The notes below the pieces were generated by a model, which saw nothing but the letters and a program-made list of their open reading frames with translations, ran no database searches and was not told the DNA's origin. The position numbers and the translations under genes are program-made. A stretch of DNA of 64,000 nt, taken from Herpetosiphon aurantiacus DSM 785 (GTDB taxonomy: Bacteria; Chloroflexota; Chloroflexia; Chloroflexales; Herpetosiphonaceae). Where the stretch lies: contig CP000875.1 in assembly GCA_000018565.1 (NCBI GenBank), positions 5,781,199-5,845,198 of the forward strand, in the 5' to 3' direction. Positions 1-6,843 of the stretch are shown here, piece after piece (within the stretch, counting starts at the first letter, position 1; every line of letters begins with the position of its first letter).

Positions 1-1188
1 CATCAACGAGCCATTCAACAAATACCACGGCTCAATTGCGCCAGCTTCCTTCACGCGGCCAACTTCAATCAAATAGAGATTATGGTTGGCAACAGTGTAG
101 CGGCCACATTCGGCGATGATCATGGGTGCTGCCACGCCATGCTCAGCACAAATTGCTTGGGTATTGGCCATCAAGTTGGTCAAAAAGCCCACATAATCAA
201 ATTGGAAGGCCAAATCGTAGCCTGAGGTGGGCATGCCCCCGCCAAAATTAAACATCGTTAGGCTTGGAGTAGTGCTGGCCAAAGCGGCATAGGCATTGGC
301 TGAACGAGCCAAACGAGCTTCCCATGCAGCTGCATCTTCAATTTGCGAGCCAACCATGGCGTGATACACCACCAATTGATGCTGCGTGCCAGCCAAGCGC
401 TGGGCGACAAGTTGCATTTCAGCGGGAGTTAAGCCAAAGCGCTCGGCTCCAGCATGGTTACGATCCACGACATCAGGGGCGTGGCGTTCACGAACACCGA
501 ACAACATCGGTACACGACAATGGGCCAAGATATAATCAAGTTCATCGAGATCATCAAGCACAGCCACAACTCGCTCGTAGCCAGCCTGGCGCAAAGCCAA
601 GATCCCGTCGAGATACATCGGCTCTTTCGAGCCATTACAGAAGATATAGCGATCTTCGGAAAGCACCCCTTGCCGCCAGAGATGGTGAGCGATCACCACA
701 TCGGCTGCCGCTGAGGTTTCGTAATGAGCACCAGCATTCAAGGCTGTGCGCACCACTTCCTCCGAAAAATTGGCCTTGGTAGCATAAGCATACAAGAACG
801 AGCCAGTATAGCTTGATGCCGCCTGTGCAGCCATCGCATAATCAAGCATATTCTGCACCTGCGTGGTAATTTGCGGGCAGAACGAAACCTCAAGGGGTGC
901 ACCAAATTGCTCAACCAATGCACCCAGATCGACCGTATCGCCTAAGAGCAAGCGCTCATTGCGGCGCGTTAGAAAATCGGTCAAAGCCCCAGCACCCGAA
1001 AAGCCAAACGAATCATTCAGGTAGCCAGCATAGGTTTGCTCGATCAACTGGACATGTCCCTCCAAGCCGTGATGTCCACGACGATAGTGCTCAGCCACAA
1101 CATGGGGCTGAGAGAACAAAGTGCAATCAAAATTAGCGGTGTTCGTGCGTGTGTTTATTGACGGAGACTCCCAAAGTGCTTTGTCCAT
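1..1188 (-). CDS. PLP-dependent decarboxylase, arginine decarboxylase-like (3' end beyond the window)
   Basis: The minus strand is open from the ATG at 1188 to the left edge, so only the N-terminal ~396 residues are visible. The probable PLP lysine lies in YATKANF, a glycine loop reads FNFGGG, and ECGRYTVANHN near the edge resembles the E-S/P-GR-x-A-H signature of fold-type III decarboxylases. CNGSKEPMY recalls the CNGYKD segment of SpeA. Arginine decarboxylase (agmatine and polyamine synthesis) is therefore the best guess; ornithine, lysine or diaminopimelate decarboxylase remain possible. The start codon has no clear Shine-Dalgarno sequence and lies 12 nt after the T-run of a terminator, so expression is probably controlled by read-through of the leader. 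Confidence 0.65.
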   Translation of the reverse strand, partial: MDKALWESPSINTRTNTANFDCTLFSQPHVVAEHYRRGHHGLEGHVQLIEQTYAGYLNDSFGFSGAGALTDFLTRRNERLLLGDTVDLGALVEQFGAPLEVSFCPQITTQVQNMLDYAMAAQAASSYTGSFLYAYATKANFSEEVVRTALNAGAHYETSAAADVVIAHHLWRQGVLSEDRYIFCNGSKEPMYLDGILALRQAGYERVVAVLDDLDELDYILAHCRVPMLFGVRERHAPDVVDRNHAGAERFGLTPAEMQLVAQRLAGTQHQLVVYHAMVGSQIEDAAAWEARLARSANAYAALASTTPSLTMFNFGGGMPTSGYDLAFQFDYVGFLTNLMANTQAICAEHGVAAPMIIAECGRYTVANHNLYLIEVGRVKEAGAIEPWYLLNGSLM

Positions 1189-1199
1189 TTTTTGGGCAT

Positions 1200-1228
1200 A
1201 AAAAAACCAAGTGTCGGGCGACATTTGG
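1200..1228 (-). terminator. Second of two tandem terminators before the decarboxylase
   Basis: On the minus strand a ten-pair arm (CCAAATGTCG / CGACACTTGG, one A-C mismatch, 2-nt loop) is followed by seven Ts. It lies between the promoter and the decarboxylase start, so it can only act as an attenuator or a translation-blocking hairpin for that gene. Confidence 0.6.
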
Positions 1229-1243
1229 CCTAAGCACTGGGCA

Positions 1244-1270
1244 TAAAAAACCTGCCCAATCGCGGCAGGT
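1244..1270 (-). terminator. First of two tandem terminators before the decarboxylase
   Basis: On the minus strand the perfect 7-bp stem ACCTGCC / GGCAGGT with a 7-nt loop is followed by six Ts. This is a canonical intrinsic terminator about 300 nt downstream of the putative transcription start and 56 nt upstream of the coding start. Confidence 0.7.
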
Positions 1271-1565
1271 GAGGAGATAGACAGAGAACCATTGCTAGTC
1301 TGCTAGCATGATTGCAAAGCTCACCAACCTAGATTGAGGGAGGTTCAGCACAGCGCCGCGTAATCTGTCGCAGCGTGCAAAAATTCTGTCTACCGTTCAT
1401 ATAGCCTCGTTGAAAGCCCGCTCGGAAGTCAAAAACCAGCGCTCAAAACGTTGTGATGCGCCCCAGAAAACAACTACACTCATCGTTACAATCGATGCAG
1501 CCCCCTGCTGCCGATGAGTGCCGAGAAGGCACGGAACCTGTTGGCGAATTCCTTCACCGCTGCAT
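1271..1565 (-). promoter_or_regulatory. Long structured 5' leader, candidate riboswitch or attenuator
   Basis: This gene-free stretch lies between the promoter and the tandem terminators. It holds a 9-bp perfect stem (CACTCATCG at 1512-1520 with CGATGAGTG at 1477-1485) enclosing a GCAGC/GCTGC hairpin. It also has a GTGCC/GGCAC hairpin at about 1520-1532 whose last bases overlap the 9-bp arm, and a TGCTAG/CTAGCA hairpin close to the first terminator. I compared it by eye with T-box, lysine, guanidine, TPP and cobalamin elements and could not assign it. Confidence 0.5.
1329..1400 (-). CDS. Possible 23-residue Arg-rich leader peptide
   Basis: An ATG at 1400, preceded by GAGG six bases upstream, opens a 23-codon frame ending in TAG at 1329-1331. 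The peptide has four arginines (AGA, CGA, CGG, CGC) and ends with Glu-Pro-Pro-Ser-Ile. Its place between promoter and tandem terminators, upstream of an arginine-decarboxylase-like gene, matches the layout of attenuation or arrest peptides such as E. coli SpeFL, which senses ornithine. It is short enough to be chance. Confidence 0.3.
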   Translation of the reverse strand: MNGRQNFCTLRQITRRCAEPPSI

Positions 1566-1593
1566 ATTTTAGCCTAATTTTGGTGCTTGTCAA
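1566..1593 (-). promoter_or_regulatory. Sigma-70-type promoter for the decarboxylase leader
   Basis: On the minus strand TTGACA (1588-1593) and TAAAAT (1566-1571) are separated by 16 bp. This near-consensus promoter fires into the structured leader. Confidence 0.7.
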
Positions 1594-1675
1594 ATAAGCA
1601 ATTCGTATGAATTTAGTGGCAAAACCATGGGGGATACTCGCAGCAATTCAGCCCATCACAAAGGTCTAAATCGGG

Positions 1676-2836
1676 TTACATAGCTGTAACAGGCGCTAAT
1701 TGAAACGCTGGCACAATTAATTGAAAATTCGAACCCTGCCCCAGCACGCTCTCAACCATAATATCGCCGCCTAAAAGCCGCGCCAGCGAACGACTAATTG
1801 CCAAGCCTAAACCAGTGCCGCCAAAGCGTGCCGCTGTCGATTGTTCGGCTTGGACAAAGGGCTGAAACAGGTTGGCAACGTGTTCGCTGCTCATGCCAAT
1901 CCCAGTATCAACCACTTCAAAATGCAGCCAATCGCCATCACGTTTGGCTCGTAAGGTAATTGTGCCTTGTTGGGTAAATTTGCTAGCATTAGTTAATAAA
2001 TTAAGTAAGATTTGGCGTAACTTTTGCAAATCACTGTGCATCACACCCAAATCCTTAGCTACATCCAACACAAGGCGATTGTTGTTCTTGGCAATTTGCG
2101 GCTGAATATACAATTCCAGATCGTTGATCAACTCAATCGCACGAAAATCTTGGCCGAACAATTCCATGCGGCCAGCCTCAATTTTCGAAAGATCCAGCAC
2201 ATCGTTGATTAAACCCAACAGATGCACGCCAGCGTTGCGAATGGTACTGAGATCTTGCACATAATTGGGTAATTGATCAGCCTCGGCATCTTCTTGCAGC
2301 AGCTCGCTATAGCCGATAATTGCATTCAGTGGCGTGCGCAACTCATGGCTCATCATGGCCAGAAATTGGCTTTTGGAGCGATTGGCCAACTCAGCCTCTT
2401 CTTTGGCAGCCAGTAACGATTGCTCAATCTGTTTGCGCTGGCTAATTTCGTTGGCCAACAATTCGCGCTCGCGCTGAAGCTCGGTAGTTTGAGTTTGAAT
2501 TTTATCGATCAGCGATCGCAACCAGCCAATTGCTCCGCCGACCACAAATGCCATCATCAAGCCAGGCCCGAGCGCCAGAATCTCAGCAAATGATGACCCA
2601 TTCAACAAAAATAAACCGATGTTGAGGCAAATCCCAATCAAGGCCGCGAGCAAACCACCGCGCCAACCCAAAAGCCATGCAGCTAAACCAACAGGGAGCA
2701 GTAATAGCGAACCAATCACGGCCCCCACCTGATCGTAGAACCACATAAAACCGAGGCTGTAGCCAACGAAAGCCATCCCAATAATCATGATATGGCGTAA
2801 CTGCTGGATTGATTGTTCAAGCGCTTGTTTGGGCAT
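1676..2836 (-). CDS. Membrane-bound sensor histidine kinase
   Basis: The 386-residue protein has four hydrophobic segments between about residues 17 and 107, then a coiled-coil linker and a kinase core. The H-box reads MSHELRTPLNA (His164), the N-box LLNLLTNASKF, and the G boxes DTGIGM and GGTGLGLAIS. No extracytoplasmic sensor domain is visible, so the membrane block itself is probably the sensor. The 11-nt gap after the DUF2721 gene suggests one transcript. No response regulator lies next to it, so its partner is elsewhere. Confidence 0.88.
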   Translation of the reverse strand: MPKQALEQSIQQLRHIMIIGMAFVGYSLGFMWFYDQVGAVIGSLLLLPVGLAAWLLGWRGGLLAALIGICLNIGLFLLNGSSFAEILALGPGLMMAFVVGGAIGWLRSLIDKIQTQTTELQRERELLANEISQRKQIEQSLLAAKEEAELANRSKSQFLAMMSHELRTPLNAIIGYSELLQEDAEADQLPNYVQDLSTIRNAGVHLLGLINDVLDLSKIEAGRMELFGQDFRAIELINDLELYIQPQIAKNNNRLVLDVAKDLGVMHSDLQKLRQILLNLLTNASKFTQQGTITLRAKRDGDWLHFEVVDTGIGMSSEHVANLFQPFVQAEQSTAARFGGTGLGLAISRSLARLLGGDIMVESVLGQGSNFQLIVPAFQLAPVTAM

Positions 2837-2847
2837 AACAAATCCAA

Positions 2848-3237
2848 TTACTCATCGAGATCGGCAATTTCAAGGCTAAGAGCATCGATTGAAACCTGAA
2901 TTTCACGCAATGATAAGCCCAACGAGGTCAAAAGTAATAACAAACTTATGGCAAATGTGCCTTTACCTAGTAGCTCTTGGCCTGCGAAAAGCACAAACAT
3001 ACACAGCACACAAAAGAAAAATGCTGCAACGCCGCAAATCTGCATGCTACGAATAATCCCAATCCGATAGCGCAAATTTTCCAACTGGCCGCGAATCCGT
3101 GGATCACGATCAAGTTTATAGCGACTTTTGAGTTCGCGCATGAGGGCGGCAATTGAAAGGAAACGATTGGTATAGGCCAAAAACAGCAACGAAATTGCTG
3201 GAAACAACAGCGCTGGCGTGGTGAAAGTCAGTTCCAT
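2848..3237 (-). CDS. DUF2721-type small membrane protein
   Basis: This 129-residue protein has an N-terminal hydrophobic stretch (about 8-25), a basic cytoplasmic segment with RELKSRYKLDRDPR, and two further hydrophobic stretches (about 64-85 and 90-108). Size and layout fit the DUF2721 family of unknown function. It is 11 nt upstream of the sensor kinase gene and probably cotranscribed, so it may support that kinase, but this is inference. Confidence 0.7.
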   Translation of the reverse strand: MELTFTTPALLFPAISLLFLAYTNRFLSIAALMRELKSRYKLDRDPRIRGQLENLRYRIGIIRSMQICGVAAFFFCVLCMFVLFAGQELLGKGTFAISLLLLLTSLGLSLREIQVSIDALSLEIADLDE

Positions 3238-3352
3238 GATGAGCCTGCTTTGATGCTAAATTGAACTCCATAACCAGATAGTTTAGCACTTTTAGCGCAG
3301 GCGATTGGATGCAAACCGACACCGTGCGGCGCTAGATCATCACAATTAACGC

Positions 3353-3384
3353 CAAAACCGCCCATTCGAGCGAAAGAGCGGTTT
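3353..3384 (-). terminator. Weak intrinsic terminator after the EspG-like gene
   Basis: On the minus strand AAACCGC and GCGGTTTT form a seven-pair stem with a large loop and a short T-run. It lies about 18 nt beyond the stop of the gene at 3402-4187 and would end the toxin-module transcript. Confidence 0.4.
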
Positions 3385-3401
3385 GGTACAGGCGAACCAA
3401 C

Positions 3402-4187
3402 TTATGAAAGCGACTCATAGATTATGCCGCCAAGCCCCATATAATCGATGCCCTTGAGTTGATAGCGCTCAATTTCAAGGTCGGCTTGGGTCATCAAAAA
3501 CGAGCCAATTTCATTTTTAAATAGGGTATATTCACGGGCCATGGCATGGCTGCCACTATATTGGATGGTTACAAATACGGTAGTAGTTGAAGGCAAGCGG
3601 AACATGCGCACCAACAATTCGGCTTCAGTCGGCGAAACACCGCTGCGCACCAAGGTATCGGCTGATTGCGCTGTTTGGCCTTGCTCAGCCAATTGGCGTG
3701 CCATCACTAATTTTTCGCGGCTAATATCAACATGCAAATTAACCGCTGGCGTGTTCGCAGCGTAATCGCTCAGTTGAAACACCGTTTCAATCAATCGATC
3801 AAGATTGGGCATCTGCGCGAGGTTGTGAACTTCCGGGTTAATCACCGTATGCACAACTAAAGAATCATCGCGCACATGGCCAAACCCTTGCAGCACCACC
3901 CCATCGGCACGAGTATGATAAACCACCAGTGAGCGTTGTGGATACGCGCAACTTGCCACAACTCCAAGTAAATCTCGAACAATTAATAATTGACCATTTT
4001 CATCTACCGCCGCAGCGTTGCGAGCACGGAGCGAATGTTCAGCCTGCAACAACTCCAAAGCGCGTTGATTCTCATCGGCGGTGGTCGCTTGAACACCCAT
4101 CAAAGCGGGAGCTTTCAAGAGTGCACTAATTAACAGCAATTCACTGCGTGAAAGTGTTACTGCGACCAAGGGTTGGGGGGTTGTCAT
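3402..4187 (-). CDS. Unknown protein, possibly EspG-like secretion-associated
   Basis: This soluble 261-residue protein has no signal peptide or catalytic motif that I recognise. The N-terminal SRSELLLISALL segment, the mixed alpha/beta make-up and its place directly after a WXG100-headed toxin and a lipoprotein recall EspG-type chaperones that bind WXG/PE-PPE cargo in ESX systems. The similarity is only in general layout. ATG at 4187 is supported by GGAG about 8 nt upstream. It is the third gene of a tight operon (gap 11 nt). It could also be a second immunity protein. Confidence 0.5.
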   Translation of the reverse strand: MTTPQPLVAVTLSRSELLLISALLKAPALMGVQATTADENQRALELLQAEHSLRARNAAAVDENGQLLIVRDLLGVVASCAYPQRSLVVYHTRADGVVLQGFGHVRDDSLVVHTVINPEVHNLAQMPNLDRLIETVFQLSDYAANTPAVNLHVDISREKLVMARQLAEQGQTAQSADTLVRSGVSPTEAELLVRMFRLPSTTTVFVTIQYSGSHAMAREYTLFKNEIGSFLMTQADLEIERYQLKGIDYMGLGGIIYESLS

Positions 4188-4198
4188 GCCCTAATCTC

Positions 4199-4843
4199 CT
4201 ACGGTACAACCGCAAAGGTACTGTCAATTGCAATCGGGTTGGAATATCGATGTTCCCATTCGTGGCCCGAAGCATTGCGATCATCGACCCCACGTTGGCG
4301 CGATTCACGAGTGTTCACCGCAATCCGTTGGACCGTTGGCCATTGCGCTTGTTCATTCGGGGCGATTGGAATCACAAATGTCCGTTTATTAAGTTTACTA
4401 ACTTTTAATGCTTCTAACCAACGAGTTTGATCTGGTTCTTCACGTTCAAATTCGATCGTTGTGAGTTCACCCATAACACGATCATCAACCAAGCCAACAA
4501 TTAGCCGATAGCCATCGATCTCGAATAAGGCTGTTTGCAGCGGGGCTTCGGGAAAGGTTTGCGTCAAAGGGAGCGCAAACGCCGCTGCATCAGCATTTGG
4601 CTCAAGGTAGGCAATCGTGGTTGGTTCGCCAGCCACAGTTTGCGCTCGAATCAAGCTTAAACGGCGATAGCGTGGTTTGTCACCCAACCACGGGCTGATA
4701 TCGAGTGTGCCAATTGTTTGAATCGACTGTTCGTCGAGGCCGTTACGCACGGCCTCGGGAACAGCACTTGATCCACATCCAAAGAGTGATGCCAACAAGC
4801 CCATTGCAAGCATCCCCCACCATACTCTACACACAACCTGCAT
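4199..4843 (-). CDS. Putative lipoprotein, candidate immunity protein for the lipase-like toxin
   Basis: The 214-residue protein begins with a hydrophobic leader ending in a lipobox (LLASLFGC, Cys about 23), so it should be lipid-anchored outside the cytoplasm. The rest has no motif I know. It starts 3 nt after the stop of the WXG100-lipase gene and is probably translationally coupled to it. Lipoproteins next to secreted phospholipase toxins often act as immunity proteins (the Tle/Tli pattern of type VI systems). The assignment here is inferred from position only. Confidence 0.55.
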   Translation of the reverse strand: MQVVCRVWWGMLAMGLLASLFGCGSSAVPEAVRNGLDEQSIQTIGTLDISPWLGDKPRYRRLSLIRAQTVAGEPTTIAYLEPNADAAAFALPLTQTFPEAPLQTALFEIDGYRLIVGLVDDRVMGELTTIEFEREEPDQTRWLEALKVSKLNKRTFVIPIAPNEQAQWPTVQRIAVNTRESRQRGVDDRNASGHEWEHRYSNPIAIDSTFAVVP

Positions 4844-4846
4844 GGA

Positions 4847-6121
4847 TTACTTCAGGTATGGAGCAACTTGGGGATAGCTGTTTTTAATGATGCTAACCAC
4901 ATCGTTGCTCGTCCAATAGGAGTTGTGATTGCTAATTGGGTTGCCCGCATTGGCATTGGTCGTAAAGTAATTGATCCCAGCATCGCGGGCGGCGTTATCG
5001 GCTCCAAGCACCCCTGGCACAACCAATGGCAAGGATTTCGGCGCTAAAATGCCAGTCATCAAGCCTGGAGTTAGGAAATTACGCCCTTCATCGGAGCGAA
5101 TCCATGGTTGGCCAATATAATCGCCTTTGTCGCTAACGCTGAGGAATTTGGCATATTGCATCGCCCGATCAGCATTGGCTACCGGCGACCCGAGCGTAAC
5201 CACCCCAGAAACATCAACGCCCATGTTATTTTCAAGCATTGGCGCGAGGTTACTGACAACTGCCCCACCGCCGCTATGCCCAATTAGCATGACGGTTTGG
5301 CCGGGCAATAATGGGTTACGGGCAAGGTCTTGTTGAATAAAGTTGTAGCTTTCCTGGGTATACTTGCCTTGATCTTGCATTGTATACTCTTGCACAACTT
5401 CGCTGACCCCGACTCCAGTATTAAACAACGCCGAAGCCCCATTGACAACACTGGCACCGGCACCCGTAACTCCATTCACGATCGAGGCTCCGGCTCCGGT
5501 CAGCCAATCGACGGGCGATAACCAACCACCATGATTGGTACCTTGCAAATCGGTGCCTTGCAAGTTGGTGGTGTAGTTGGTGTTGTAAATTGCCGGCATC
5601 GCCTTGATTTGGCTAGGATCATAGCCGTGGGCAGCCAACAAGCCGGCCAGTTGCTGTGGCCCTTCACCTGGAGTACCATCTGGCTCGCTGGCGTTAATCC
5701 CGTTGACAATGTACATGCGTGGTGGTGGCAACTGGTTCGCTGCCGCCGAGCCTGCCGCATTACCTGCTGCTGCGCTGAACGAAACACCACTGCCAGCACT
5801 TGAGCTAGCTCCACCATCAGCAAATGTGATCCCCTTAGCTGCCTCTTGTTCAGCTTGCTGGAAGATCGTACTAATTTGTTGGGTTACCGTTTGAGCTTCC
5901 CGCAATACACCTGTTAGACGTTGCATTGTGGGGAAAATTTCCGTCTGCATTTCATTGAAAAATGCCTTTGCCGCATCACCCATCCATCCGCCATTGGCTA
6001 ATGTTTCATAGCTCTGGCGAACTTGGCTGTTGATTTGATCAACTACCTCCGATTGCTTGCCAAACCGACTTGCAACTTGAGTGAGTTGGTCATACTGAGC
6101 TTGAACGATTTCAGCTCCCAT
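4847..6121 (-). CDS. WXG100-headed polymorphic toxin with alpha/beta-hydrolase (lipase-like) C-terminus
   Basis: Residues 1-100 form a helical hairpin with the WXG-type turn WMG at 46-48 and a conserved tail IFQQAEQEAA, the module that targets proteins to ESX/type VII secretion. A Ser/Ala/Gly-rich linker (101-130) leads to an alpha/beta hydrolase: nucleophile elbow GHSGGG with Ser283, candidate acids Asp331 or Asp334, and His399 in the SNHNSYW stretch. A lipase or esterase acting on a neighbour's membrane is the likely role. It heads an operon with a lipoprotein and an EspG-like protein. No secretion ATPase is present in the window. Confidence 0.75.
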   Translation of the reverse strand: MGAEIVQAQYDQLTQVASRFGKQSEVVDQINSQVRQSYETLANGGWMGDAAKAFFNEMQTEIFPTMQRLTGVLREAQTVTQQISTIFQQAEQEAAKGITFADGGASSSAGSGVSFSAAAGNAAGSAAANQLPPPRMYIVNGINASEPDGTPGEGPQQLAGLLAAHGYDPSQIKAMPAIYNTNYTTNLQGTDLQGTNHGGWLSPVDWLTGAGASIVNGVTGAGASVVNGASALFNTGVGVSEVVQEYTMQDQGKYTQESYNFIQQDLARNPLLPGQTVMLIGHSGGGAVVSNLAPMLENNMGVDVSGVVTLGSPVANADRAMQYAKFLSVSDKGDYIGQPWIRSDEGRNFLTPGLMTGILAPKSLPLVVPGVLGADNAARDAGINYFTTNANAGNPISNHNSYWTSNDVVSIIKNSYPQVAPYLK

Positions 6122-6372
6122 GCCAATACTCCTTAAAAGTGCGCTTCAACCTCGGGAATGCCCTTGCTCTCGTTGACCGAATGTGGGGTAAAAAACCGAA
6201 ATGTAGCAGTATCATCGTATAAAAACAAGCTTACGTCAAGATCTTTATTAAGAAAAAGCACCAATTTAGCAGCTAGCTAGTTAGTTATTGTTAAGTATCT
6301 TGATCAGGTTAGTCTTTTTTGTGCTCAAGCCTGTCTTGCTCCAATCAATCTGTTGCAAGAACAAGACCAAGC
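6122..6372 (-). other. Intergenic region upstream of the lipase-toxin gene
   Basis: There is no gene here. On the minus strand TTGACG (6234-6239) followed by an A/T-rich stretch is a possible promoter for the operon at 3402-6121, but no good -10 box sits at the right distance. Nothing else is recognised. Confidence 0.3.
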
Positions 6373-6400
6373 AAAACCCCTTGATTGTGCAATCAAGGGG
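6373..6400 (-). terminator. Intrinsic terminator of the RNase-toxin module
   Basis: On the minus strand CCCCTTGATT / AATCAAGGGG form a perfect 10-bp stem with a 4-nt loop followed by TTTT. It lies 33 nt beyond the stop of the gene at 6434 and separates the two toxin operons. Confidence 0.75.
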
Positions 6401-6433
6401 TAGTCTATGCGCTGTGGCTGTTTGGATTCCCTG

Positions 6434-6805
6434 TTAGGCCTTTTTACTGGCAAACCATTGATTAACGCTCAAATCAAGCCATTTGATCGGCGGTGCAACC
6501 GCAGGCAACTCGGCCTCAGGCCACAAGGTTTGGTAGATATAGTGCATAATCGCTTGCACTTCCTCAGGCTCAAATGGATAAGTACCACCGCTATAGCGCT
6601 CATAATCAACAGCATCAGTGGTCAAGGATTCTTCTAAGGCTGCCTTAAAGATTTGCTCATCGTGATGTTTGGTTAGGTGCAGTTTAAGTTCTTCGACATA
6701 GGCTTTATAGCCGCTCAAGTCTTCGGGTGGTAGATCGTTGCGACCAAACCAAGCAGCGGTTATATATTGCAGATAGTAATCAAAAACCTGTTGACTGAAT
6801 TGCAT
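6434..6805 (-). CDS. Small acidic protein, candidate immunity protein for the adjacent RNase-like toxin
   Basis: The 123-residue protein, read from the ATG at 6805 with AAGGAAG upstream, is acidic, appears helical and has no signal peptide. It follows the WXG100-BECR toxin gene by 38 nt and is closed by a strong terminator, so the two form a bicistron. A small acidic protein just after a toxin gene is typical of a cytoplasmic immunity protein. I do not recognise its family. A longer reading from an upstream start exists but lacks a ribosome-binding site. Confidence 0.6.
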   Translation of the reverse strand: MQFSQQVFDYYLQYITAAWFGRNDLPPEDLSGYKAYVEELKLHLTKHHDEQIFKAALEESLTTDAVDYERYSGGTYPFEPEEVQAIMHYIYQTLWPEAELPAVAPPIKWLDLSVNQWFASKKA

Positions 6806-6843
6806 AATGCTTCCTTGAAAAGTGATAGACCTTGATGTTTCAA

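Noticed and set aside
324-1136. Plus-strand frames at the left edge
   Set aside because: They lie antisense to the long minus-strand decarboxylase frame, which shows clear PLP-enzyme motifs.
1271-1565. T-box or lysine riboswitch
   Set aside because: No TGGNACCGCG antiterminator motif and no lysine-riboswitch core sequence could be found.
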